DNA of 64,000 nt from Arthrobacter sp. ERGS1:01 (GCF_001281315.1 NZ_CP012479.1:3472001-3536000), one strand, 5' to 3'; shown: positions 52,737 to 62,092, numbered from the stretch's first letter. A program made the numbers and translations. The notes: generated from the letters alone by a model not told the origin.

Positions 52737-53729
52737 ATGAAGCACCCCGATCCCCTTCCCCCGCACCTGGCCGGCCGACCCTTCACCCTGGACGAATCCC
52801 GGGCTGCCGCGATTCCCCGCAGCCGGACACGCGCAGCTGACCTCTGGAACCCAAGCCGCGGCATCCGGGTACCTAAGGGCGCCGACGTCGACCTTGTCGA
52901 CCGCTGCCGGCCGTACACCGAGCTGACGGGTTCCGGCGTTGGCAGCCACCTGACGGCGGCCAGGATCCACGGGCTCTACCTGCCGCATTGGTGCGCCGAC
53001 CGTCAAAGCCTGGAGCTGACAACTACCGGAGGACGGGCCGAGCCCCGCAGAAAGAATGTGATCGGCCACCGCCTGCATCTCGCGCCGGAAGACGTGGTCC
53101 GCATTCGCGGTGTTCCGGTCACTTCCATCCAGCGGACGTTGTTGGACCTGGCCCAACTACTTGCACTGGATGACCTCGTGGTGGTTGGCGATCAGATTGT
53201 CTGCTTCCATGAACGCGACTACCGGCCTGCCACCATCCCCATGGTCCCGTTGGACGTCCTCAAGGCCTGCATCAGCACCCGTCACGGCCTTCGCGGGCTG
53301 GCCAAGCTGCGTGCCGCACTGGACTTGGTGCGCGTCGGCGCCGACTCCCCACCGGAGACAACTATCCGGCTGATGATTGCCCGTTCGACGCTGCCCACCT
53401 TCGAGCCGGGCTGCGAACTACGTGATGCCACCGGGCGTTCCCTCATCAGCCCCGACCTGGCCTGCGAGGAATTCTCAACGTGCATCGAGTATGACGGCGC
53501 CCACCACCGCACTGCCGAACAACTGGCTCGGGACCACGACAGGGACTTCATCACAGCCCAGTTGGGCTGGCACCAGGTGCTGCTCAACAACGAGGACCTG
53601 AAGGCCGGCAGCGAAGCGGTGGTCACCAAGATTGCCCGCACCCTGGTTCGTGGAGGCTGGTCCGACCCGGATAAGCTGGCCGATCGCTTGCTCCGCGGCT
53701 CCCTCGGCACGCGCGCGGACTTCCGTTAA
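52737..53729 (+). CDS. AbiEi-like/DUF559 nuclease-fold protein
   Basis: A 330-residue protein. The N-terminal part (about 1-150) looks like a winged-helix region of AbiEi-type proteins, ending VPVTSIQRTLLDLAQLL. The C-terminal DUF559 domain (about 205-320) belongs to the Vsr-like PD-(D/E)xK endonuclease fold, seen in CIEYDGAHHRTAEQLARDHD and LGWHQVLLNNEDL. Nuclease or antitoxin activity is unproven, and no toxin partner is adjacent. The gene is bracketed by two related palindromes, H1 and H2. The ATG at 52737 has no ribosome site; GCTAAT lies 6 bases upstream. Confidence 0.78.
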   Translation: MKHPDPLPPHLAGRPFTLDESRAAAIPRSRTRAADLWNPSRGIRVPKGADVDLVDRCRPYTELTGSGVGSHLTAARIHGLYLPHWCADRQSLELTTTGGRAEPRRKNVIGHRLHLAPEDVVRIRGVPVTSIQRTLLDLAQLLALDDLVVVGDQIVCFHERDYRPATIPMVPLDVLKACISTRHGLRGLAKLRAALDLVRVGADSPPETTIRLMIARSTLPTFEPGCELRDATGRSLISPDLACEEFSTCIEYDGAHHRTAEQLARDHDRDFITAQLGWHQVLLNNEDLKAGSEAVVTKIARTLVRGGWSDPDKLADRLLRGSLGTRADFR

Positions 53730-53733
53730 CGGC

Positions 53734-53790
53734 CGAATGCGCAGATAGGGTGACTCCCACCGTTTGGGAGTCACCCTATCTGCGCATTCG
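53734..53790. repeat. Palindrome H2: perfect 26-bp stem after the DUF559 gene
   Basis: Positions 53734-53759 and 53765-53790 are exact reverse complements around a CCGTT loop. The inner part, TGCGCAGATAGGGTGACTCC, matches H1 at most positions. It lies 4 bp after the DUF559 stop, between convergent genes, and may also end transcription. Confidence 0.85.
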
Positions 53791-53837
53791 AAGGGCTGGT
53801 GGTCGGCAAAGCGACCGGACCAACGCTCCGTGGAGAG

Positions 53838-54914
53838 TTAGCTGCCCACGCCTGCGTAGGAGTGCAGGCCGGAGAAATACAGGTTTACGATCGTGAAGTT
53901 GAAGACCACGCACAGGTAGCCAACAATGGACAGCCAGGCGGCACGGGTACCCGTCCAGCCGCGGGTGGCGCGGGCGTGCAGGTAGCCGGCGTAGACCACC
54001 CAGATGACGAATGTCCATACTTCCTTGGTGTCCCAGCCCCAGAAGCGCCCCCACGCCTTCTCGGCCCAGATGGAGCCAAACATGAGCGTCAACGTCCAGC
54101 CAACGAACGCGATGCCGTTGATCCGGTAGGACATGTTTTCCAGGCTCAGCGCATTGGGCACCAGGCGCATGACGCGCAGCTTGTCCGGCTTGCCGCCCGC
54201 AACGGCGGCTTCCCGGCGCGATTGGATCAGTTGCAGCACGGACATGGCGAACGTCAGGGTAAACAACGCCGAGGTCAGCACGGCGATGGAGACGTGGATG
54301 ACCAGCCAGTAGCTTTGCAGCGCCGGCACCAGGTGGCCCGCAGGGGTCCAGAAGGCGCTGGAGGCAGCGAAGATCATCACTAGCACCAGGCCAATGACGA
54401 ACGTGCCCAGGAAGCGCAGGTCACGTCGGGTCAGCACAATGAGAAACACCAAGGCGACAGCGAAACCGCCGGTGGTGCAGAATTCGTACATGTTTCCCCA
54501 CGGCACGCGGCCTGCGGCCAGTCCGCGGAACAGCACTGCCAGGCCGTGGACGGTTGCGGCCACGACGGTCAGTGCCACGGCCACTCGCGCAGCACGACGC
54601 TTGACCTTGCCGTAGCGCATGGTGTCGCCGGCGGTGATGCCGTCGGCGCCGTCGTGGGTCTTGCTGCTGGGCCGAACTCCGCGGTCAAGCGGTCCCGCGC
54701 CAAGGTCCTGGCCAATCATCTTGCCACCGGACCTGCTGACGCCTGCACCTACAAGCGCCTCGCCTCGAGTCTCGGTGGCAAGTCCCGCCTTGGCGACCTT
54801 GCTGAACGAGAACAAGTCCCAGGTATACGCGCAAAACGCCACGACATACGCAAAGCCGGCCATGAGCATGAACTGCTCACTGAGCAGGGCGAACCCTTCA
54901 TTGATTCCAGGCAT
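53838..54914 (-). CDS. ccsB: Cytochrome c biogenesis protein CcsB/ResC
   Basis: A 358-residue polytopic protein of the system II heme-attachment complex. The heme-handling signature GRFWGWDTKEVWTF is present, with conserved His residues flanking it in spans before and after. It carries heme across the membrane and, with ResB, ligates it to apocytochrome c. The insert near residues 40-100 is polar. Its ATG overlaps the resB stop (TAATG). It is the last gene of the cluster. Confidence 0.93.
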   Translation of the reverse strand: MPGINEGFALLSEQFMLMAGFAYVVAFCAYTWDLFSFSKVAKAGLATETRGEALVGAGVSRSGGKMIGQDLGAGPLDRGVRPSSKTHDGADGITAGDTMRYGKVKRRAARVAVALTVVAATVHGLAVLFRGLAAGRVPWGNMYEFCTTGGFAVALVFLIVLTRRDLRFLGTFVIGLVLVMIFAASSAFWTPAGHLVPALQSYWLVIHVSIAVLTSALFTLTFAMSVLQLIQSRREAAVAGGKPDKLRVMRLVPNALSLENMSYRINGIAFVGWTLTLMFGSIWAEKAWGRFWGWDTKEVWTFVIWVVYAGYLHARATRGWTGTRAAWLSIVGYLCVVFNFTIVNLYFSGLHSYAGVGS

Positions 54915-56638
54915 TACTGGTCCTTACTAGCCATGGTGACGCCGGATTCGGCGTCGGAATTTTCTTGCTGGTCCCCTTCGGGACGATTGCCCTGTTCACC
55001 ATTTTGCACTGCCGCTTCCAGCGGCACCACCCATTTGGCATGCAAAGCCTTGCTGATGGCCGCCGACTCCGCCGCCAGGCGGTGGTCCTCACCGCGGGCC
55101 AGCAGGCCAAACTCCACCATGGTACGCCCGTCCGGATGGTTGCCCGTACGGACCCATACGCGGCGGCGGTTCATGAACAGGGACGCGATGAGGCCGCCCA
55201 GGGCCAGCACCGAGAAGATCAGCACGTAGACCTGCCCGGGATCGTGGCGGACGTCCAGGGCGGCGAAACGCTTGATGCCGTCGAAACTGATGCTGCCGTT
55301 ACCGCCGGGCAGTGTGTAGGTCTGGCTCGGTCCCAGCACGATGCCGCCGGCCTTCAGGTCGCGGCCGTTGATCTGCTTCAGCTTGGAGGTATCCAACGTG
55401 TAGACATTGCGCGGGACGCCGCTGTCGAGGCCCAGATCGCCCGTGTAGGCGTTGAGGTTCAGTTGCGGGTTGAACGGGTCGGGGTCCGAGCCGTAGGCCA
55501 CACCCTTGTCGTCAACGAGCGCCGTGGGCAGGAAGAAGCCGACAAAGCCGAGCTGGTTAGGCTTGGCGTCCGGGACCTTGATGACCAGCAGCGAGGTGTA
55601 GGCGCCGTCCGTGGGGATGGTGATGACGGGGCCCTGGAAGGCGATGTTGCCCTTGCCGTCCTTGACCGTGACCACGGGTGCGTAACCGTTGCCGACCAGG
55701 TAGATGTCGGTGCCGCCCAGGGCCACCGGATCGTTAACCTTCAGCGTTTGTTGCTTCGCGGCGGCGCCGGGGGCATCCTTGGTGGTCAGCGTGGCGTTGA
55801 AGTCCAGCGGCTGGCCGTAGTGCCCGGGCGATTCACGGTCGTACTTGACCTCAAGTTTGTCCAGCTGCACGGAGTAGGGGGACAGCCGGTCCTCGTTGAA
55901 GTAGGCGCCGGGGGTGAAGGTGTCGTAGCCGACGAGCGTGTTGACGAACGTTTCGCCCTCCACAAGGACGCGCTGGCCGCTGTACCCAAAGAGCCCGCTG
56001 ATCGCGACGGCGGCCAGGACCCCAATGAGGGAGGTGTGGAAAACCAGGTTTCCAACTTCCTTCAGGAAGCCGACTTCCGCACCAACGGAGGGTCGATCGG
56101 TGCCAAGGTCGCGCACGTCGACGCGGTAGCGGCGCTTCTTCAGGACTGCGGCGGCATCCTTGATGGCGGTTTCGGCGTCGATGCCGCTGCCCGCCGGAAT
56201 CTCCACGGTGCCGTATTCGGAGAGCCTGGACAGCCGCTTGGGGGTGCGCGGCGGCACCGAGCGCATGGCCTTCCAGTGAATCTTGGCGCGCGGCAGCACG
56301 CAACCCACCAGGGACGTGAAGAGCAGCAGGTAAATCGCGGCAAACCACGGCGAGGAGTACACGTCGAAAAGTTTGAACCAGTCAAGGATGGGACCGGAGG
56401 TGGGGTGGTCGGTCAGGTACTGGGTCACGTTGGCAGGGTTCGACGCCCGCTGCGGGAACAATGATCCCGGAACGGCGCCAACGGCCAACAGCAGCAGAAG
56501 CAGCAGGGCCGTGCGCATGCTGGTCAGCTGCCGCCAGGCCCAACGGAGCATGCCGAGGAAACCGAGTTTGGGCAGCACGACGTCGTCCTTCGCTGCACCC
56601 TTCTTCGTGGATGGTTCTTTCACCGTGTTATTTTCCAT
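54914..56638 (-). CDS. resB: Cytochrome c biogenesis protein ResB
   Basis: A 574-residue ResB/Ccs1 family protein. Three membrane spans near the N-terminus (about 40-60, 97-115, 205-225) and one near residue 480 enclose a large extracytoplasmic domain. The VFHTSLIGVL stretch and GYDTFTPGAYFNEDRLSPY are typical. It partners with CcsB in heme ligation. The last 80 residues are hydrophilic, longer than in most homologues. The ATG shares one base with the ccdA stop (TGATG). Confidence 0.93.
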   Translation of the reverse strand: MENNTVKEPSTKKGAAKDDVVLPKLGFLGMLRWAWRQLTSMRTALLLLLLLAVGAVPGSLFPQRASNPANVTQYLTDHPTSGPILDWFKLFDVYSSPWFAAIYLLLFTSLVGCVLPRAKIHWKAMRSVPPRTPKRLSRLSEYGTVEIPAGSGIDAETAIKDAAAVLKKRRYRVDVRDLGTDRPSVGAEVGFLKEVGNLVFHTSLIGVLAAVAISGLFGYSGQRVLVEGETFVNTLVGYDTFTPGAYFNEDRLSPYSVQLDKLEVKYDRESPGHYGQPLDFNATLTTKDAPGAAAKQQTLKVNDPVALGGTDIYLVGNGYAPVVTVKDGKGNIAFQGPVITIPTDGAYTSLLVIKVPDAKPNQLGFVGFFLPTALVDDKGVAYGSDPDPFNPQLNLNAYTGDLGLDSGVPRNVYTLDTSKLKQINGRDLKAGGIVLGPSQTYTLPGGNGSISFDGIKRFAALDVRHDPGQVYVLIFSVLALGGLIASLFMNRRRVWVRTGNHPDGRTMVEFGLLARGEDHRLAAESAAISKALHAKWVVPLEAAVQNGEQGNRPEGDQQENSDAESGVTMASKDQ

Positions 56639-57393
56639 CAGATCGGCAATCTCACTTCATTGGCAAACCAAAACTGGAGCTGGTTGATCCAGGTGCCCCA
56701 TTGCCCCGTGGCCATCAGCAGGCCAAGGACAATCAGCATTCCGCCGCCAAACCATTGCAGTCCGCGGCGGTGCTTGCGGAAGAACGCAAGCGCGCCCAGT
56801 CCGCGACGAACGCCCAGGGCGATGAGCAGGAACGGCACACCCAACCCCAGGCAATACACAAACGTTAAGATGGCGCCCTTGGCAGCGCTGGACCCGTCGC
56901 TGAAGGCCAGCATTTGCACGGCCCCCAGGGTGGGTCCGGTACACGGCGCCCAGCCCAGGCCAAAGGTGATGCCCAGGACAGGTGCGCCCCACAGCCCTGC
57001 CGGCGGCTTCGCATGGACCTTGGCCTCGCTTTGGAACCAGCTCAGGCCACCCAGGAACACGATGCCCAGCAGGATCACCACGACGCCGAGGACCTGGGTG
57101 ACCCAGGCGGCATCGGGGCCCTTGAGCCAGGCACCCAGCTGGCCAAACACGGCCCCGATGAGCATGAAGACCACGGAAAAGCCGAGTACGAACAGTCCGA
57201 TTCCGGCGAACATCCGGCCGCGGCGCTGCTGCTCAAGGTCAACTCCGCTCAGTCCGCTGACGTAACCGAGGTATCCGGGTACCAGGGGCAGCACGCAGGG
57301 TGAGGCGAAGGACACAAGTCCGGCCAGCAGGGCGACCGGCATGGCCAGCAGCATTGAGCCACTGGCGACAGCTTCGGCGAAGGGGTTGTTCAC
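56638..57393 (-). CDS. ccdA: Thiol-disulfide transporter CcdA
   Basis: A 251-residue membrane protein with six spans. The redox cysteines are in ASPCVLPLVPGYLGYVSG and WAPCTGPTLGA, the standard pair. It brings reducing power to ResA and apocytochrome c outside the membrane. The start is GTG at 57393, preceded by an AAGGAAC ribosome site. It lies 15 bp behind resA. Confidence 0.93.
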   Translation of the reverse strand: MNNPFAEAVASGSMLLAMPVALLAGLVSFASPCVLPLVPGYLGYVSGLSGVDLEQQRRGRMFAGIGLFVLGFSVVFMLIGAVFGQLGAWLKGPDAAWVTQVLGVVVILLGIVFLGGLSWFQSEAKVHAKPPAGLWGAPVLGITFGLGWAPCTGPTLGAVQMLAFSDGSSAAKGAILTFVYCLGLGVPFLLIALGVRRGLGALAFFRKHRRGLQWFGGGMLIVLGLLMATGQWGTWINQLQFWFANEVRLPI

Positions 57394-57408
57394 GTTCCTT
57401 GGCAGCCG

Positions 57409-58008
57409 TTACTTCTCGGCCAAGGCGGATTCGATGAGCGACTTCAGGGTGCTCTTGTCGGCTTCGCCAAGAATCCTGGCGGCCACCCGGCCCTGCTTGT
57501 CCAGCACCAGGGTGGTGGGGACGGCGTTGGGGGGAACAAACTTGGTCATGGACAGCAGCACGCCGCCATCCTTGTCGGCCACGCTCTGGTAGCTCAGGCC
57601 AAAGTTGCGTTCAAATGCCTCGGCGGTGGCTTTTTCGTCGCGCACGTTCACGCCATAAAACTTCACACCTGCAGCCTCATACTCAGCGTGCAGGGCCTGC
57701 AGATCCGGGGCTTCCTTGCGGCAGGGCGCGCAGGCGGCGTACCAGAAGTTGAGGATGGTCACGTGTCCCGGGAAGGTGCTGGCGTTGACAGTGCTGCCGT
57801 CAAAGAGCTTTCCGGTGAACTCCACGGGCTTGGACCGGCTCGAGACACCGAATTCCGAGACCGAACCGTCGCCGGCGATGTAGTTCTTGTTGTCGCCTGC
57901 GTTGGCCTGCACTGCCAGGGGGTCCTTGGCGGTGCAGGCGGCAAGTGCAACTGCCAGGACGGCGCCGCTGGCAGCCAGCAGGGATCTACGGCTCAGGGAG
58001 GAAGTCAC
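57409..58008 (-). CDS. resA: TlpA/ResA-family thiol-disulfide lipoprotein
   Basis: A 199-residue lipoprotein. The signal peptide ends with the lipobox LAAC, Cys25 being the lipidated residue. A thioredoxin-fold domain contains the active site C93-AP-C96 in NFWYAACAPCRKEAP and the cis-Pro in NAVPTTLVL. It keeps the cytochrome c CxxCH cysteines reduced before heme attachment. The GTG at 58008 has only a weak ribosome site. The order gpm-like, resA, ccdA, resB, ccsB is conserved across actinobacteria. Confidence 0.9.
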   Translation of the reverse strand: MTSSLSRRSLLAASGAVLAVALAACTAKDPLAVQANAGDNKNYIAGDGSVSEFGVSSRSKPVEFTGKLFDGSTVNASTFPGHVTILNFWYAACAPCRKEAPDLQALHAEYEAAGVKFYGVNVRDEKATAEAFERNFGLSYQSVADKDGGVLLSMTKFVPPNAVPTTLVLDKQGRVAARILGEADKSTLKSLIESALAEK

Positions 58009-58113
58009 AAGAAATGTCTTTCAGCTTGTATGAATCCAGTGGCGGGACACTGACTGTTTTCTTACATTGGATTTCTACATTACGTCGAAAACGGGCGTTT
58101 CGCCTAGTGCGCC

Positions 58114-58776
58114 TTAGGCGCCGGGCGTGGTGGCGGCGCCGGGCAGCAGTGCCGCGGCCGGCTCGCTGTAGGCCACGTCAACAATATCGTCGCCGTCGAA
58201 GGTCAGCGTGGTCAAGGAGGCCAGGGTGCATTCGCGGTTGCGGGGATCATGCCAAAGGCGTTTGCCCTCGGCGCTGCGCCGGGCGGACCAGATGGGCAGC
58301 TGGTGGCTGACCATGATGGCCGAGGCGCCGTCTCCGCCCAGTTCAAAGGCTCGACGGCGGGCGTCGCGTGCTGCTTCGAGCATGCGTGCGGCCTGGCCCG
58401 AGTAGGCCTCGCCCCAGGAGGGGCGCAGGGGGTTCAGGAAGTAACGCCAGTGCCGGGGCTTGAGCAGTTCGGCCTTGTTGACCTTCATGCCCTCAAAGTG
58501 GTTCTCGGCCTCGATGATGCGCGGGTCGGTGACAATGTCCAGGCCAAGCACCGCGGCGGTGGGCTGCGCCGTCTCCTGTGCCCGGGTCAGGGGCGAGGCA
58601 ACAAGGTAAACGGGTGCGGCGCCGTCGTTCGCCAGGACACCAAAGTGCTCGGCGACCATGTCGGCCATGGCGCGGCCGCGCTCGGAAAGATGGAATTCAG
58701 GCAACCGCCCGTACAGCACGCCATCGGGGTTAAATACCTCACCATGGCGCAGAAGATGAACAGTGACTCGGGGCAT
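58114..58776 (-). CDS. Histidine phosphatase (phosphoglycerate mutase-like)
   Basis: A 220-residue histidine phosphatase. The catalytic motif LLRHGEVFNPDG has H11, and the second His is in VSHQLPIW. The genuine glycolytic mutase is usually larger, so this is more likely a phosphatase of unknown substrate. It precedes resA by 105 bp. The ATG at 58776 has a GAAACT box 7 bases upstream; a long frame upstream of it is a shadow of yceI. Confidence 0.85.
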   Translation of the reverse strand: MPRVTVHLLRHGEVFNPDGVLYGRLPEFHLSERGRAMADMVAEHFGVLANDGAAPVYLVASPLTRAQETAQPTAAVLGLDIVTDPRIIEAENHFEGMKVNKAELLKPRHWRYFLNPLRPSWGEAYSGQAARMLEAARDARRRAFELGGDGASAIMVSHQLPIWSARRSAEGKRLWHDPRNRECTLASLTTLTFDGDDIVDVAYSEPAAALLPGAATTPGA

Positions 58777-58974
58777 GTAAGCAAGTTTCTCAAAGTTACG
58801 CAACAAGGCGTTAATCAGGGAACTCCCAGACTCCGCGGGCACAGTGAAAAAAGTTTCTACGGAAATTTTCCCCGAACCGGGAATATTAGATGCAAACGCA
58901 TGCTTATACCCGGTGAAGGATCGCCACGACAGGCGCTTCTGCCACCCTTTACACCACCTTCCAAGGAGAGCACC

Positions 58975-59532
58975 ATGACTGCAATCACCGTTGAAACCGT
59001 AGGCCTGAGCCAGGGCACCTGGACCATCGACGCTTCCCACAGCACCGTGGGCTTCACCGTCCGCCACGCCGGCATCTCCAAGGTCCGCGGCCAGTTCACC
59101 GAGCTCGAAGGCGCACTGACCCTCGGCGAAACCCTCGCCGACTCCGCCGTGACCGCCACGATCCAGGCCGCCAGCTTCAACTCCGGCGACGCAAACCGCG
59201 ACGGCCACGTCCGCAGCGCCGACTTCTTCGACGTCGAGACGTTCCCGACGCTGACCTTTGTCTCCTCCGCCGTATCCGGCACCGAAGACGACTTTGAACT
59301 GACCGGCGAGCTGACCATCCGCGGCATCTCCAAGACCGTCACCTTCACGGGCGAGTTCAACGGCGTGGCCGTTGACCCGTTCGGCGCCACCCGCGCAGGC
59401 TTCGAGGCCAAGACCGTCATCAGCCGCAAGGAATTCGGCCTGACCTGGAACGCAGCCCTGGAAGCCGGCGGCGTGCTGGTTTCGGACAAGGTCACCATCG
59501 CCTTGGATGTCGCCTTCGTGAAGGCCGCATAA
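58975..59532 (+). CDS. YceI-family lipid-binding protein
   Basis: A 185-residue YceI-like lipocalin-fold protein. Landmarks are GTWTIDASHSTVGFTVRHAG, FFDVETFPTLTF and the C-terminal VSDKVTIALDVAFVKA. Members bind polyisoprenoids or other amphiphiles. No signal peptide is seen, so this one is cytoplasmic. A strong AAGGAG ribosome site precedes the ATG. The upstream gap contains TATACC at about 58911, a possible -10 box. Confidence 0.88.
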   Translation: MTAITVETVGLSQGTWTIDASHSTVGFTVRHAGISKVRGQFTELEGALTLGETLADSAVTATIQAASFNSGDANRDGHVRSADFFDVETFPTLTFVSSAVSGTEDDFELTGELTIRGISKTVTFTGEFNGVAVDPFGATRAGFEAKTVISRKEFGLTWNAALEAGGVLVSDKVTIALDVAFVKAA

Positions 59533-59550
59533 CCCCATAGCCCAACACGT

Positions 59551-59590
59551 CAAAGTGCCGGTTTGCCCCTGTGGGCAAACCGGCACTTTG
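59551..59590 (+). terminator. Strong hairpin after yceI
   Basis: CAAAGTGCCGGTTTGCCC and its exact complement form an 18-bp stem with a 4-base loop (CTGT), 18 bp after the yceI stop. A short T-containing tract (CATTTACTTT) follows. Confidence 0.8.
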
Positions 59591-59644
59591 CATTTACTTT
59601 CCGGTATCTATGCAAGGGTCTGTTCCCGGGCTAGGGTGACTGCT

Positions 59645-60397
59645 ATGAGCACCCCTAATGAGTACCCAGGTCCCGAGCAATCCGGCTCGCAACCGTCTCC
59701 CGACGGCTCTGGTTCCCAGCCGGCTTCCCCTGCTCCACAACAACCCAATCCCGGATATCAGGCGCCCCCGCCCGGCTACCAGGCACCGCCTCCCGGCTAC
59801 CAGGCACCGCCTCCCGGCTACCAGGCACCGCCTCCCGGCTACCAGGCACCGCCTCCCGGCTACCAGCAGCAGCCTGCTCCCGCGGCCCATTCGTCCTTTG
59901 AGATGCCCAACGACTGGCCCAAGGACATGCACGCGGTCATGCCGGCAGGCGGATTCGCCGGCCTGTTCAAGGTGGCCGGCCTGCCGCAGCTGCTGAAAAT
60001 CTCCTACATCATCTGGCTCGTGACGGCAGGCATTTGGCTGCTCGGCACGATCATCGTCTTCATCGCATCCCTGTTCGCCCTGGGCGCGAGCGACGACTCC
60101 GTCTTTGGCATCGCCATTCCCGGCAGCGGGGCGGCCATCCGCGCCGGCGGCGTCAAGGGAATCATCACCTCGATCATTTCCCTTGTGCTGATCGCGGTGC
60201 TGCTGGTAAGCCTCATGAAGCTCAAGGAAGGCATGCAGTGGGCCCGGATGGTGCTTTCGGCCATCGCCGTCCTGAGCATTGTCATGGTGTTCTTCGGCGC
60301 CGGCGGCGGCCTGCTGGGCATCGTGGCCACCATCCTGATGTGGCTGCCGGAGTCCTCGGCCTGGCTCGAGTCGCGCAGCAAGGGCGCCCCCGCCTAG
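59645..60397 (+). CDS. Proline-rich membrane protein with PGYQAPP repeats
   Basis: A 250-residue protein. The N-terminal 90 residues are Pro/Gln-rich with six near-identical PGYQAPP heptads at about residues 38-75, encoded by a 21-bp DNA tandem repeat (about 59752-59869). About four membrane spans follow, from LLKISYIIWLVTAGIW to the last near LGIVATILMWL. No enzymatic motif is seen. A TAGGGT box (59632-59637) is 7 bases before the ATG. The next gene appears to be a diverged relative with the same layout. Confidence 0.75.
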   Translation: MSTPNEYPGPEQSGSQPSPDGSGSQPASPAPQQPNPGYQAPPPGYQAPPPGYQAPPPGYQAPPPGYQAPPPGYQQQPAPAAHSSFEMPNDWPKDMHAVMPAGGFAGLFKVAGLPQLLKISYIIWLVTAGIWLLGTIIVFIASLFALGASDDSVFGIAIPGSGAAIRAGGVKGIITSIISLVLIAVLLVSLMKLKEGMQWARMVLSAIAVLSIVMVFFGAGGGLLGIVATILMWLPESSAWLESRSKGAPA

Positions 60398-60518
60398 ATT
60401 TCACGGCTAGTTCCGTTTCGAGAGGTCGCGTAGGGTTAAACACAAACCCGACGCGACCTCTCCCCATGCCCGAAGGGGATTCGCCGCGGCGGCACCGTGC
60501 AATGAAAGGGACCACCCC

Positions 60519-61215
60519 ATGACCACTCCTGACGACCAGCCAGAAGAGCGGCCCGCCACCGGTCCCCAGCCCGGCCACTACGGCGAAATCGCCCCGGGCG
60601 TCCCCCGCTACGGGCAGTACGCGCCGGCCGGCTGGCAGCCGCCGAACGCGTCCTCCGATGCTCCCGGGAAGAACGACGACGGAGCCCTCCCCCAGCCTCC
60701 TCCTACCCCGGTTTTGGCGGCGGCACGGCCCCCGGGCCCGCACTGCCCCACCGCGGCGCCGGACCCGTTCCGCCCGGAACGCACTTTGCCGCCCCAAGCA
60801 GGTGGTGCTGGCCAGCCGGCTCATCATGGCGGCGGGCGTCATCCAGGCCCTGGCCCTGGTCGTGTGGGTGGTCGCCATGACCACGCAGTCCGGCCAAGAC
60901 GTCATCCGGCCGCTCGTGGAGCAGGCAATCGCGAGCAACCCGCAAGCCGCGGCAGGCATCTCGGTGCAGACCATGGTGAACCTGGTGGGCGGCATGCTGG
61001 CAGTGGTGCAGCTCGCCTCTACGATCATCTACTTTTGGATGGCTGCGGCCGTGCGCAAGGGCAAGCGCTGGGCCCGCACCATGTCCCTGGTGCTTGCAAT
61101 TGTCTCGATCGTGCTGGTGCCCGAGGGTGCGTCGTACTCCTACTACACCGCCGCACGGATCGTGGTGGGGCTCGTGGCCGTTCTTCTGTTGTTCCGCGGC
61201 CCGGCCAAGCAGTAA
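60519..61215 (+). pseudogene. Pro-rich membrane protein gene with two frameshifts
   Basis: The coding signal starts at the ATG at 60519 with a Pro-rich segment in frame 1. It continues after a CCCCC run (60689-60693) in another frame as ASSYPGFGGGTAPGPALPHR, and after a CCCC run (60792-60795) in the third frame as KQVVLASRLIMAAGV and three or four spans to the stop at 61213-61215. Restoring one C in each run gives a single protein of about 232 residues. Both may be sequencing or assembly errors in homopolymers, or real lesions. The restored protein resembles the gene upstream in layout. Confidence 0.8.
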
Positions 61216-61257
61216 TTCCTCAAGCCCAACCGCGGCCCGCACGGGTACTAGCGGGCG

Positions 61258-61956
61258 TCAGGCGCTGGGCCGGTCCTCGGCCAGGCCCGGCGTCTGCAGG
61301 CGTTGGGCGTGGTAGGCCAGGATCTGCAGTTCGGTGGCCATGTCCACCTTGCGCAGGTTTACATGCTCGGGCACCGACAGGGCCACGGGGGCGAAGCTGA
61401 GGATGCTGTGCACGCCGGCGTCGACCACGCGGTCGCACACGGCCTGCGCCACGCCGGCCGGCAGGGCCAGGACCACCATGTTGGCCCGGGTCTTTTCCAG
61501 CACCGTTTCCAGCTCCGTCACGTCGCTGACGCGCAGCCAGCCGATCTCGGATCCCACCACCATCTGGTCGGCGTCAAACAACGCCACCACGTCAAAGCCG
61601 CGTGATTCGAAGCCCGCATACCGGGCCAGGGCCCGGCCCAGGTTACCGGCACCCACGATGGCCACGCGCCATTCGTGTGTCAGGCCCAGCGCCTGGGCGA
61701 TCTTCCGGCTCAGGTGGGCCACCTCGTAGCCCACTCCCCGGGTGCCGTAGGACCCCAGGTAGGACAGGTCCTTGCGGACGTTCGCCGAACCCACACCGGC
61801 CGATTCGGCCAGGGATTCGGAGGAGACCCGTTCGATTCCCTCGGCCAGCAGGGCGTTGAGCGTGCGCAGGTAGAGAGTCAGACGCGACACCGTGGCAGGG
61901 GGCAATTGCCGGGCCGCCTCGGCGGCCGGTTCTTCCGGCGTCTGCGCTGGGGTCAA
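61258..61956 (-). CDS. rex: Redox-sensing transcriptional repressor Rex
   Basis: A 232-residue Rex protein. The winged-helix domain includes SRLTLYLRTLNALLAEG and VGSANVRKDLSYLG. The NAD(H) domain has VGAGNLGRAL (101-110) and ALFDADQMVVG. Rex senses the NADH/NAD ratio and represses respiratory and fermentative genes. The start is TTG at 61956, with TTGGAG 8 bases before it. Target operators in this window were looked for but none was recognised with confidence. Confidence 0.92.
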   Translation of the reverse strand: MTPAQTPEEPAAEAARQLPPATVSRLTLYLRTLNALLAEGIERVSSESLAESAGVGSANVRKDLSYLGSYGTRGVGYEVAHLSRKIAQALGLTHEWRVAIVGAGNLGRALARYAGFESRGFDVVALFDADQMVVGSEIGWLRVSDVTELETVLEKTRANMVVLALPAGVAQAVCDRVVDAGVHSILSFAPVALSVPEHVNLRKVDMATELQILAYHAQRLQTPGLAEDRPSA

Positions 61957-62092
61957 GACAATGCTCCAAGTTCTCCAACAACGGCCAAACCCGGGCGGGG
62001 AAGCTGTGGTGCCCCGCTCCGCCGTCGGCCTTTATCCACTGTAAGTCGTGGCCGCGGCATTGCCCAAGCCGGGTCCTTTTGTGGCCTCGCCC

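Noticed and set aside
52737..53729. Complete AbiE toxin-antitoxin system
   Set aside because: No AbiEii-type nucleotidyltransferase gene is adjacent on either side.
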